64,000 nt of DNA from Oribacterium sp. GTDB lineage: Bacteria > Bacillota_A > Clostridia > Lachnospirales > Lachnospiraceae. Shown piece after piece: positions 24,565 to 32,209 of this stretch. The stretch is taken from assembly GCA_004554245.1 (NCBI GenBank), contig SFND01000002.1, positions 62,001-126,000 on the forward strand, in the 5' to 3' direction. The position numbers and the translations under genes are program-made. How positions within the stretch are numbered: position 1 is the first letter of the stretch; each line of letters begins with the position of its first letter. The notes under the pieces were generated by a model. That model ran no database searches. It saw only the letters and a program-made list of their open reading frames with translations, and was not told the origin of the DNA.

Positions 24565-25572
24565 ATGGGACTGATCATTCCAAAGGATTATGATCCGCGT
24601 CTTTCTGTGCGTGAGACACAGGAGGCAATCAAGTATATCAGAGATACATTTCAGAAGGAGTTCGGTCGGGAGATGAATCTCAGCCGTATCTCTGCGCCGC
24701 TTTTCGTGCCGAAGAGCTCGGGTCTCAATGATGATCTGAACGGTTATGAGCGTCCGGTCAGCTTCGATGTTCCATGGTGGCCGGATGAGACGATCGAGGT
24801 CGTGCATTCGCTGGCGAAGTGGAAGAGAATGGCACTGAAGAAATACGGCTTCAAGCCGGGCGAGGGTCTCTATACCAACATGAACGCGATTCGTCGCGAT
24901 GAGGAGCTCGATAATCTGCACAGTTGCTATGTCGATCAGTGGGACTGGGAGATGGTCATCAACAAGGAGGACCGGAACACCACGACCCTCGAGGGTACGG
25001 TACGTATGATCTTCCGTATCATCAAGCACATGGAGCATGAGGTATGGTACAAGTATCCGAATGCGGTCAACAAGCTGCCGGATGATATTTACTTCATCGA
25101 TTCCGAGACACTGCTTCAGATGTACCCGGATAAGACGCCGAAGGAGCGCGAGAACGCAATCTGTAAGGAGCATGGCTGTGTGTTCATCAGTCGCATCGGT
25201 GATAAGCTGTCAAACGGGGAGCCGCACGATGGTCGTGCACCGGACTATGATGACTGGGCACTGAACGGCGACATCCTGTTCTGGTATCCGACGCTCGACT
25301 GTGCACTGGAGATCAGCTCCATGGGTATTCGTGTCGACGAGATGTCGCTGCGTGCGCAGCTGAAGAAGGCCGGCTGTGAGGAGCGTGCAAATCTTCCATA
25401 CCATAAGATGCTGCTCGAGGGTGAGCTTCCGTACACCATCGGTGGTGGTATCGGTCAGTCGCGTCTCTGCATGCTTCTGCTGAATCGTGCGCACGTCGGT
25501 GAGGTACAGGCCAGCATCTGGCCGCAGGAGATGATCGATACCTGCCGCGAGCATAACATCATCCTTCTGTAA
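24565..25572 (+). CDS. asnA: Aspartate--ammonia ligase (asparagine synthetase A)
   Basis: 335 residues, the normal length for AsnA. It makes asparagine from aspartate, ammonia and ATP. It is a class II aminoacyl-tRNA-synthetase relative; motifs seen include APLFVPKSSGLNDDLNG near residue 46, YTNMNAIRRDE near residue 104 and the C-terminal TIGGGIGQSRLCMLLL. The AGGGGG ribosome site is 8 bases upstream. It is monocistronic, between palindromic elements B and C. Confidence 0.96.
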   Translation: MGLIIPKDYDPRLSVRETQEAIKYIRDTFQKEFGREMNLSRISAPLFVPKSSGLNDDLNGYERPVSFDVPWWPDETIEVVHSLAKWKRMALKKYGFKPGEGLYTNMNAIRRDEELDNLHSCYVDQWDWEMVINKEDRNTTTLEGTVRMIFRIIKHMEHEVWYKYPNAVNKLPDDIYFIDSETLLQMYPDKTPKERENAICKEHGCVFISRIGDKLSNGEPHDGRAPDYDDWALNGDILFWYPTLDCALEISSMGIRVDEMSLRAQLKKAGCEERANLPYHKMLLEGELPYTIGGGIGQSRLCMLLLNRAHVGEVQASIWPQEMIDTCREHNIILL

Positions 25573-25590
25573 TTACTTCTGAATAATTCA

Positions 25591-25823
25591 GCTATGGACC
25601 CCTGAGGGCCGGCAACGGATGCACAGTACTCCGAGACCGGTGAACTCTAAGCCGGGGACCCTAAGCGGCACTAGGCCCTCTGCAATCGCCGAGTTTTCTT
25701 TATGAAAACTCGACGTTGCAGAGGGGGCTAAGGAAAATGTACCAAGTGCCGCTAAGGGGACCCGTCTTGATTTCACACGGTCTCTCTGTATGGCATCCGT
25801 TGTCGGCCCTCCGTGTCTATAGC
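25591..25823. repeat. Palindromic element, copy C
   Basis: 233 bases. Ends pair as GCTATGGAC/GTCTATAGC-like arms; the inner arms CAACGGATGC/GCATCCGTTG, the GAGACCG/CGGTCTC block, CCCTAAGCGGCACTAGG opposite CCAAGTGCCGCTAAGGG, CCCTCTGCA/TGCAGAGGG and the core CGAGTTTTC/GAAAACTCG are all visible. It lies between asnA and the small secreted-protein gene. Confidence 0.87.
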
Positions 25824-25833
25824 AGAATGAGGT

Positions 25834-25863
25834 TTGAAATCTCATGCCGGTCGATGATATAAT
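25834..25863 (+). promoter_or_regulatory. Promoter of the small secreted-protein gene
   Basis: TTGAAA 25834-25839 and TATAAT 25858-25863 with an 18-bp spacer, beginning 11 bases after element copy C ends. Confidence 0.78.
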
Positions 25864-25898
25864 AGAATGAAAAGCAATTCAGAAAGGAGGGCAGAGTG

Positions 25899-26309
25899 AT
25901 GGCGACGAGGAGAATGCAGAAGCTGAGTGCGGTATGGATGCTGCTGGCTGTGCTCTGTCTTTTACTGATCACGCCTTTTCGTAATATCTCTGCACTTCGT
26001 GTGAACGGGGAAAGCAGTGTGGCTACGCATCAGATTTCTGCGGAGGATTCACTGACGGCGCGGATCGAGGAGGGGAAGCTTTCGGATATGGCGGAGCTTC
26101 GTCACTTTCTGAATGTGACGATCGAGAAAAGCGGCAGCAGAACGCGTATGGCCCAGCGCTTCGATGAGGGTAGTGATGCGCTGCTTCGTCGTGATTTTGC
26201 GCTGAAAGCTGTGAATGCTTTTCGATGTCATGAATTTCTCGAGCACGGGGCTTCACGTTCACCGCTGTCCATCCTGACGGTTCTGGATTCGGTTCGACTT
26301 CTGAATTAA
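25899..26309 (+). CDS. Small secreted or membrane-anchored protein of unknown function
   Basis: 136 residues. Residues 8-27 are a strongly hydrophobic signal-type segment (AVWMLLAVLCLLLITPF) after a basic start, followed by a hydrophilic helical region without recognisable domain or Cys pairs. ATG 25899 follows AAGGAGG by 11 bases and a good promoter is upstream; GTG 25896 is a less likely start. I do not recognise the family. It precedes a CPBP-type membrane protease by 157 bases, in the same orientation. Confidence 0.7.
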   Translation: MATRRMQKLSAVWMLLAVLCLLLITPFRNISALRVNGESSVATHQISAEDSLTARIEEGKLSDMAELRHFLNVTIEKSGSRTRMAQRFDEGSDALLRRDFALKAVNAFRCHEFLEHGASRSPLSILTVLDSVRLLN

Positions 26310-26466
26310 ATACTCTTTTCAATTTCGTGCGATAAAGTACCGGACGATGATCGATACATACAGGCTTATCCAGTCTATGTATAGGGGTTCGGTCGATACG
26401 ATCATGCACTGCATGTCCGTCGAGTGGGGCAGGCATGATGATGTAAACATTGAAAAGAGGTTCTAT

Positions 26467-27324
26467 ATGAAGGAAACGCGTAGAGCGTTCATGCATCGTC
26501 ACCCGATCATGTACGCCATCATGACGGCGCTTTCCTTTCTTCTGATTTTATATTTCACGGCACATGTTACACAGGGAATCGAGATCCCGGGCTATGGCGG
26601 ACTGCTTCTTCGTGAAGAGTCGGCGCTGATTCTCACCATGCTCGTACTGGCGGGCTTCGGTATGCTGCAGGAGATTCCGTGGGAGCAGGATAATTTCATG
26701 GATACGCTGAAGGCGGGTGGTTTCGTCCTTCTGCTGGATGCGCTTCTTCTTCAGTATGAGCGTATCCTGATGATCGAGAATGACGCCCTGCCATGGACAC
26801 AGATACTGATTTTCCTCGCCTTTATCTTCCTGGTGGGGCTCCTGGAGGAGACGGTCTTCCGGGGCATCATCGAGGAAACACTGATCCGCAGCTTCCGGCC
26901 GATTGCGCTCGGTCGGCTGCAGGCAGCCTATCTGACCGGTCTTCTTTTCGGCCTCGCCCATGTCATCAACATGAGCTGGGCAGCGGATCCGATGGCCGTC
27001 GTTTTCCAGATGGTGCAGAATGTAGTCATTGGCATCTATCTGAGTCTCATCTATGCTCGTGCGCGGAATGTTCTCGCGATGATTTTCCTGCACGCCTTTT
27101 ATGATTTCACTTCCCTCATGATGTCCGGTATTTATGGGATCGGCAGCATGCAGCAGGGAGTCGAGGCGATGAACGCGACGAGCCTCTGGGTGCTCCTCAT
27201 CTATCTCGGACCGATCGTCTACCTCACGATCCGGATCCTCGTCGATGTACATCGGCAGAAGCTTCGCGAGCGTGGCACGGAGGTGGCGGAGCGCAGTCAC
27301 GAAAGTAAGCAGGCCTACGCGTGA
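26467..27324 (+). CDS. CPBP-family intramembrane metalloprotease
   Basis: 285 residues with about eight hydrophobic segments. The CPBP (ABI/CAAX) active-site motifs are intact: LLEETVFRG (E127, E128, R132), FGLAH (H165) and LHAFYD (H209, D213). Members cleave substrates within the membrane; bacterial ones are linked to bacteriocin self-immunity or maturation, among other roles. ATG 26467 has AGAGG 6 bases upstream; an earlier in-frame ATG (26347) would add a soluble stretch without a ribosome site. Substrate unknown; a strong terminator follows. Confidence 0.9.
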   Translation: MKETRRAFMHRHPIMYAIMTALSFLLILYFTAHVTQGIEIPGYGGLLLREESALILTMLVLAGFGMLQEIPWEQDNFMDTLKAGGFVLLLDALLLQYERILMIENDALPWTQILIFLAFIFLVGLLEETVFRGIIEETLIRSFRPIALGRLQAAYLTGLLFGLAHVINMSWAADPMAVVFQMVQNVVIGIYLSLIYARARNVLAMIFLHAFYDFTSLMMSGIYGIGSMQQGVEAMNATSLWVLLIYLGPIVYLTIRILVDVHRQKLRERGTEVAERSHESKQAYA

Positions 27325-27365
27325 GCTGATTCATACATAATATCAGAAGAAAAAACGTCGTCAGC

Positions 27366-27415
27366 AAAAAGCTGCCGTTCTGCCCCGGGATTTCGGAGTG
27401 GGACGACAGCTTTTT
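27366..27415. terminator. Terminator after the CPBP gene
   Basis: AAAAAGCTG (27366-27374) pairs with CAGCTTTTT (27407-27415), with further partial pairing inside. The A and T runs allow action on both strands between the convergent CPBP and rnhA genes. Confidence 0.82.
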
Positions 27416-27443
27416 CAGTGCAGATAAGCTTAAGAATTTCGTA

Positions 27444-27515
27444 AGGGGGTCTGACCCCATTAAATTTTTATAAACAGAATCTAAACAGAAGTTTATGGGG
27501 TCAGACCCCATAAAC
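27444..27515. repeat. GGGGTCTGACCCC-type repeat pair
   Basis: GGGGTCTGACCCCATTAAA at 27447 onward is followed by TTTTTATAAAC, and then, inverted, GTTTATGGGGTCAGACCCC at about 27491-27509. The first unit recurs at 37123-37157. Short palindromes nested in a longer inverted repeat. Confidence 0.75.
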
Positions 27516-27520
27516 TGACG

Positions 27521-28357
27521 TCAGGCGATGCCGACGGAGGCCTTCGCGAGCTGGTCGACGAGCTCGTTGAAGCGGACGCCGGTGTGTGCCGCAACCTTCT
27601 GGAAACGGATCTCGATGCGTGGTCGGATCGCCTCGATGAAGGCCTTGTATGCACGTGTGCCTTCCTTGTTCGTTTTCCACTGGCCGTTCGCCCACATCTC
27701 GATGCCCATATAATCATAGAAGATCGTGATGCTCGCGATGCCGGCATCGGCTGCCGCCTGTATCGCCGCCATCGAGCCATGAATCTCGCCCGCGACGTTC
27801 CGCATCGTACGTAAGGTCTCGTCTCGTCCGTGCCCCTGAAGCGGGCGAATGCTTCCGTCCCGACACAGCAGCACCCCGCCATAACCATAGACACCCGTCG
27901 AGAGATTGAAGCTGCCATCAACGTACGCGAGCGCCTCGGTCTCGACCGCTGAAAGCTCCTGCATCACATCCTCCCGCGTCACATCCGAGACGGAATGGAA
28001 GAGCGGGCCCTTCGGAGCGATGGCCGTTCGGCTGGAAGAGGCCTTCGCACCGCCTGCAGACGATGGGATCGCGCTTCGTCTGGAAATGGACGTTTTCGCA
28101 GATTCGGTAGAACGTTGAGGTTTCATACTTCTGGAAGCGACAGAAGCGGAAACAGACGACGAATCCGAAACTTCCGGCACATCAAACGGCAATTGCAGAT
28201 CATAGCCATCTGCCTTCACAAATGCCTCTGCCTCCGCCCGGGTTTTAAACTTCTTAAAGACCGCACCGGCTGCACCGGTCACCTCTCTCTGGCAGTCACT
28301 CCAGTTCTCATAAACACCCGGATGACGCCCCTTCTGCACTGCATAATAAAACTTCAT
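27521..28357 (-). CDS. rnhA: Ribonuclease H with N-terminal viroplasmin-type domain
   Basis: 278 residues. Residues 1-50 form the RNase HI N-terminal hybrid-binding domain (FYYAVQKGRHPGVYENWSDC...FKKFKTRAEAEAFV). A Ser/Ala-rich linker follows, then the catalytic RNase H fold: ALAYVDGSF supplies the first Asp, VAGEIHGSMAA the Glu, FYDYMGIEMWANGQW the next Asp region, and AHTGVRFNELVDQLAK the last Asp. It removes RNA from RNA-DNA hybrids. It is convergent with the CPBP protease gene and read from its own promoter; GGAG lies 10 bases before ATG. Confidence 0.92.
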   Translation of the reverse strand: MKFYYAVQKGRHPGVYENWSDCQREVTGAAGAVFKKFKTRAEAEAFVKADGYDLQLPFDVPEVSDSSSVSASVASRSMKPQRSTESAKTSISRRSAIPSSAGGAKASSSRTAIAPKGPLFHSVSDVTREDVMQELSAVETEALAYVDGSFNLSTGVYGYGGVLLCRDGSIRPLQGHGRDETLRTMRNVAGEIHGSMAAIQAAADAGIASITIFYDYMGIEMWANGQWKTNKEGTRAYKAFIEAIRPRIEIRFQKVAAHTGVRFNELVDQLAKASVGIA

Positions 28358-28543
28358 ATTTAGATGAACTCCATTTTCTGATTTCGTATTCCGTTATTCT
28401 AGCATGGTTTCGCTTGAACTGCAGATAAAAAACGAAGGCCCTCCGGTTCCCTGCTTGATCAGTACACGTGTGAACAGTAACGGCTCCCCTTTCGTAAACA
28501 CTCAGTTTATACGAATTTAATACTGCAGTGCCGCCTTTCGTGC

Positions 28544-28549
28544 TATAAT
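28544..28549 (+). promoter_or_regulatory. -10 element upstream of the HAD phosphatase gene
   Basis: TATAAT with a weak -35 region; 29 bases before the start codon, divergent from rnhA. Confidence 0.55.
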
Positions 28550-28577
28550 TTCCATGTTTTAAACACAGGAGGTTGCT

Positions 28578-29327
28578 ATGTCTCAGAAATACAGTGCACT
28601 ATTAATGGATCTCGATGGAACGCTCGTGAACACGCTCTACAGTCTCCAGGACACCATGAATAAAACCATGGATGAGCTGGGCCTCGACCGCATCACGCTC
28701 GAGCAGACGAAGAAGTTCGTCGGAAACGGCGGTGAGAAGTTCGTCGAGCGCGCCCTGGCGGCCACGGCGGACCGTTACTATAGAGAAGCGGAGAAGTGGG
28801 AGGAGAAGGACGAGGACCGGGCGATCGATCTCGACCAGAAGGCGGATGAGGTGATGGAGCTTTTCGATGACGCCTGGAACCTGTACATGGATTTCTTCCA
28901 GGAGAACTGCACCTACAAGGCGGAGCCGTATCCGGGGCTGAAGGCCTGTCTCGATGAACTGAAGGCGGAGGGCTGGAAGCTCGCCTGTATCACGAACAAG
29001 TCGCTGCATGAAGCCATCAAGGTCCTCGATACTGCCTATGGCGCCGGCTACTTCGATTATATCTCGGGCGATGACGGCACCCATCCGCTGAAGCCGGACA
29101 CCGGCGTCGTCGATGATGCCCTCGCGCACATCGGAAAGACTGCAGCGGACTGCCTCTATGTCGGCGACACGAACACGGATATGGAAACGGCGAAGCGCGC
29201 AGGCATCCCGTCCATCGGCTGCATCTACGGCTTCCGGACGCAGGAGGAGCTCGAGGAGAGTGGCGCAGCGATCTGTATCGAGCAGGCCGCAGACCTTCGG
29301 AAGGCGATCGACTACCTTTCTGAGTGA
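28578..29327 (+). CDS. HAD-family hydrolase, phosphoglycolate phosphatase-like
   Basis: 249 residues. Motif I is LMDLDGTLVNT (Asp nucleophile near residue 11), motif II is ACITNKS near residue 136, motif III the Lys in LKPDTGVV, and motif IV YVGDTNTDMETAKRAG. The alpha-helical cap lies at residues of about 20-90. This is the Gph/PGP-like branch; the physiological substrate, 2-phosphoglycolate or a sugar phosphate, is not certain. AGGAGG lies 6 bases upstream. Confidence 0.88.
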   Translation: MSQKYSALLMDLDGTLVNTLYSLQDTMNKTMDELGLDRITLEQTKKFVGNGGEKFVERALAATADRYYREAEKWEEKDEDRAIDLDQKADEVMELFDDAWNLYMDFFQENCTYKAEPYPGLKACLDELKAEGWKLACITNKSLHEAIKVLDTAYGAGYFDYISGDDGTHPLKPDTGVVDDALAHIGKTAADCLYVGDTNTDMETAKRAGIPSIGCIYGFRTQEELEESGAAICIEQAADLRKAIDYLSE

Positions 29328-29434
29328 GCCCTTTCTTCCACTGTACGATCGCTTCCGCATCCGAAGGAGAGGCCAATGCAGGCGGCCTCAACTCTTAAAT
29401 CTTTCGAAACTCTTCGGATTGCGGAGCTGCTTGA

Positions 29435-29463
29435 TTGACAAGCGGAAATGCACTGACTATACT
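29435..29463 (+). promoter_or_regulatory. Promoter of the GTPase pair, with a dyad across the -10
   Basis: TTGACA 29435-29440 and TATACT 29458-29463 with a 17-bp spacer. CACTG (29451-29455) and CAGTG (29467-29471) form an inverted repeat centred on the -10, a plausible repressor site. The 5' leader is about 130 bases. Confidence 0.75.
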
Positions 29464-29602
29464 TAGCAGTGTTATAAAGAGAGTGCTAATAAACCGTGAG
29501 GTACGATTGTATTATGCTACCGGAGCTTATGGGCCGGGTATGTACCGTACGGTCGTTTGCATTGTCCTGATAAATGACATGATGACTGGAAGGAGTAATC
29601 AT

Positions 29603-30874
29603 ATGACACGTATAGATATCGTATCCGGTTTCCTCGGAGCCGGAAAGACCACCTTCATTCAGCGCCTGCTGGATGAGGCCTTAAAGACGGAGAAGGTTGT
29701 GCTGATCGAGAACGAGTTTGGTGAGATCGGCATCGACGGCGGTTTCCTGAAGGATGCCGGCATCGAGATCCGTGAGATGAACCAGGGCTGCATCTGCTGC
29801 TCACTGGTTGGTAATTTTGAGAAGTCTCTGCAGGAGGTTGTGGAGACATATAAGCCGGATCGTATCATCATCGAGCCGTCTGGTGTCGGCAAGCTGTCGG
29901 ACATCATCGGTGCGGTGAAGGCGGTTTCCGCTAACCTCGATGTCGAGCTGGATGCGGCGGTGACCATCGTGGATGCACAGAAGGCGAAGCTCTACTCGAA
30001 GAACTTCGGCGAGTTCTTTAACAACCAGATTCTCTATGCAGGTACCGTCGTGCTGTCGAGAACCGATATTGCAGCCGAGGAGAAGGTCGATACTGCGGTG
30101 AAGATCGTGAAGGAGATCAATCCGAAGGCACAGGTCGTGACGACCCCGGAGGCACAGCTCAGCGGTGAGCAGCTCATCCGTATCATCTCCGGTAAGGATG
30201 ATCTCGAGGAGTCCATGATGAAGGAAGTCATGGAGAGAGTCCATGCACATGAGGGTGAGGAAGAGGACGACGATGATCACGATGTGATCGAGACCCTCGA
30301 TAATGGCATCACCATCCACCATCATCACGATCACCATCACCATCATCACCATCACCATGATCACGATCACGAGCATGAGCATGACGAGGACGAGCACTGC
30401 TGCCACCACGGCCATGACGATGAGGACCATGATCATGAGGAGCACGAGCACTATCACCACGATCATGATGAGGACGAGCACTGCTGCTGCCACCACGATC
30501 ACGAGGATGAGGACCATGATCACGAGGAGCACGAGCACCATCACCACGAGCATGACGAGCACGGCCACTGCTGCTGCCATGACCATGACGCGGACGAAGT
30601 ATTCACGAACTGGGGCATGGAAACCCCGCATCCGTTTAGTAAGTCGAAGCTCGAGTCCATCCTTCACGAGATGGCCGAGGGTGAGACCTACGGCACCGTC
30701 ATCCGCTGCAAGGGTATGCTCGAGGATGCGGAGAACCGTGGTCACTGGATGTACTTTGACCTCGTACCGGGTCAGACCGATGTACGGGAGGGCTCTCCGG
30801 AGTTCACCGGTAAGGTCGTCGTGATCGGCGCTCATCTCGATGAAGAAGCACTGAAGCACGCATTCTGCGAATAA
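29603..30874 (+). CDS. G3E (CobW/COG0523) GTPase with a large His/Cys-rich metal-binding insert
   Basis: 423 residues. Walker A is GFLGAGKTT (residues 9-17), the metal-binding motif GCICC is at residues 62-66, and EPSGVGK is the switch region. The G4 motif reads SRTD instead of NKxD. Residues of about 239-330 hold roughly 44 His and 8 Cys, including a run of nine His and three repeats of about 28 residues built on DEDEHCC and EEHEHHHH. The CobW C-terminal domain follows. Such proteins are nucleotide-driven metal chaperones; the insert suggests storage or delivery of zinc, nickel or cobalt. ATG 29603 has AAGGAG 7 bases upstream. A second GTPase follows after 12 bases. Confidence 0.93.
   Translation: MTRIDIVSGFLGAGKTTFIQRLLDEALKTEKVVLIENEFGEIGIDGGFLKDAGIEIREMNQGCICCSLVGNFEKSLQEVVETYKPDRIIIEPSGVGKLSDIIGAVKAVSANLDVELDAAVTIVDAQKAKLYSKNFGEFFNNQILYAGTVVLSRTDIAAEEKVDTAVKIVKEINPKAQVVTTPEAQLSGEQLIRIISGKDDLEESMMKEVMERVHAHEGEEEDDDDHDVIETLDNGITIHHHHDHHHHHHHHHDHDHEHEHDEDEHCCHHGHDDEDHDHEEHEHYHHDHDEDEHCCCHHDHEDEDHDHEEHEHHHHEHDEHGHCCCHDHDADEVFTNWGMETPHPFSKSKLESILHEMAEGETYGTVIRCKGMLEDAENRGHWMYFDLVPGQTDVREGSPEFTGKVVVIGAHLDEEALKHAFCE
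30383..30596 (+). repeat. In-frame tandem repeat in the His-rich segment
   Basis: GACGAGGACGAGCACTGCTG at 30383 recurs with small changes at 30467 and 30554, a period of 84-87 bases (28-29 codons). It stays in frame, so it is likely maintained as protein. Confidence 0.8.
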
Positions 30875-30886
30875 ATAGGAGTTTTT

Positions 30887-31933
30887 ATGGCAACAAGTGA
30901 TAATTACGAGTTACAGGATGATCAGATTCCTGTATTCCTGATCAACGGCTTCCTCGAGGCCGGCAAGACCGAGTTCATCAAGTACACCATGGCCCAGGAT
31001 TATTTCCAGACCGAGGGCACGACCCTGCTTCTCCTCTGCGAGGAGGGTGAGTCCGAGTACGAGGAGGCAGAGCTCCTGAAGTACCATACGGTCGCGATCC
31101 GCATGGAGAAGGAGACCGACTTCAACGAGGCGTACCTCTCGAAGCTGCAGGCAGAGTATAAACCGGAGCGTATCATCATCGAGTGGAACGGTATGTGGAA
31201 CCAGGATGATCTCTACGACGGTCCGATGTCCGAGCAGGAGCTTGCGAAGGATCAGGGACGTCCGGCGAACTACGCGCTGTCGATGCCGGAGAGCTGGGTG
31301 ATTTACCAGGTCATCACCATCATGGATGGATCCACCCTCGGCATCTACATCAATAACAACAATATGCGCAGCTTCCTCGGACAGATGCTCCGGGAGGCGG
31401 AGCTCGCGATCGTGAACCGCTGTGATGACGTTTCCAGCGATCAGCTGGTGGACTTCCGTCGTAAGATCCGTGCGATGGGACAGGGGGCAATGCTGATCCT
31501 CGAGGACAAGAATGGCGAGATCCAGCAGGACATGCTCCCGGAGGATCTGCCATATGACCTCGCGGCCGACAGCATTGACCTGAAGCCGGAGGACTACGGC
31601 ATCTGGTTCGTCGACTGCATGGATAACCCGGAGCGCTATATCGGAAAGAAGATCACGTTCACCGGTATGGTTCTGAAGCGCCGCGGTATGCCGTCGAACG
31701 AGTTCATCCCAGGCCGTATGGCGATGACCTGCTGCGCACAGGATATGACCTTCCTCGGCTTCGTAACGAAGGGCGATCCGGCCGTGATCGCGCCGTATAA
31801 CACGAGAGACTGGGCGAAGCTCACGGCGACTGTTTCGATGGAAGAGCGGGAGGAGTACAGCGGCGAGGGCCCTGTGCTGGAGCTCGAGTCGATCGTTCGG
31901 ACCGGTCCGATCGATGATGTCGTCACATTCTAA
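30887..31933 (+). CDS. G3E-like GTPase fused to a YcgQ/DUF1980-like C-terminal domain
   Basis: 348 residues. The N-terminal half is CobW-like with Walker A NGFLEAGKTEF (residues 20-30) but lacks the CxCC motif of the family, and ERIIIEWNGMW replaces the usual EPSG switch. The C-terminal 100 residues, with RYIGKKITFTGMV, FIPGRMAMTCCAQDMTFLG and a final beta-rich segment, resemble the TIGR03943/DUF1980 (YcgQ) domain found with YcgR permeases in zinc-responsive loci. It follows the His-rich GTPase by 12 bases with TAGGAG upstream, so the two likely act together. The fusion reading is by pattern and needs a profile search. Confidence 0.8.
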   Translation: MATSDNYELQDDQIPVFLINGFLEAGKTEFIKYTMAQDYFQTEGTTLLLLCEEGESEYEEAELLKYHTVAIRMEKETDFNEAYLSKLQAEYKPERIIIEWNGMWNQDDLYDGPMSEQELAKDQGRPANYALSMPESWVIYQVITIMDGSTLGIYINNNNMRSFLGQMLREAELAIVNRCDDVSSDQLVDFRRKIRAMGQGAMLILEDKNGEIQQDMLPEDLPYDLAADSIDLKPEDYGIWFVDCMDNPERYIGKKITFTGMVLKRRGMPSNEFIPGRMAMTCCAQDMTFLGFVTKGDPAVIAPYNTRDWAKLTATVSMEEREEYSGEGPVLELESIVRTGPIDDVVTF

Positions 31934-31982
31934 TAAAGATTCTGAAACGAAAACTTCTGAAATCAGGAGTGAGTTTAAAACG

Positions 31983-32012
31983 AAAGCCGTGGCAGATGCT
32001 GCGGCTTTTATT
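31983..32012 (+). terminator. Terminator after the GTPase pair
   Basis: AAAGCCG (31983-31989) pairs with CGGCTTT (32002-32008), with CAG/CTG inside, then T-rich. Confidence 0.8.
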
Positions 32013-32098
32013 TATGTTTTGAGCCGGTCGGTTAAACGATCAGAGCTATAGAAGATATAAACACAGGTGATTGCCTGCGCCTTTTCTATAATTCATCC

Positions 32099-32126
32099 TT
32101 GCATTTGAAAAAATACGCGCTATAAT
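32099..32126 (+). promoter_or_regulatory. Promoter of the second PF04392 binding-protein gene
   Basis: TTGCAT 32099-32104 and TATAAT 32121-32126 with a 16-bp spacer. Confidence 0.78.
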
Positions 32127-32144
32127 ACATTCATAACTAATCCA

Positions 32145-32185
32145 CTTTAAAGTGTTAAAGCTTCTAAGACTTTAAAGAATAAAAG
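32145..32185. promoter_or_regulatory. Two operator-like sites CTTTA-N6-TAAAG
   Basis: CTTTAAAGTGTTAAAG (32145-32160) and a degenerate copy CTTTAAAGAATAAAAG (32170-32185), 25 bases apart, downstream of the -10. The same motif is inside the promoter at 33405. The binding protein is unknown. Confidence 0.65.
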
Positions 32186-32209
32186 CGGATGAGAAAGAGG
32201 AGATGCATT

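Noticed and set aside
30303..30600. His-rich DNA tandem repeat, considered as a CRISPR-like or microsatellite array
   Set aside because: The repeats are in frame, without spacers of constant size, and encode a coherent metal-binding segment of a GTPase.
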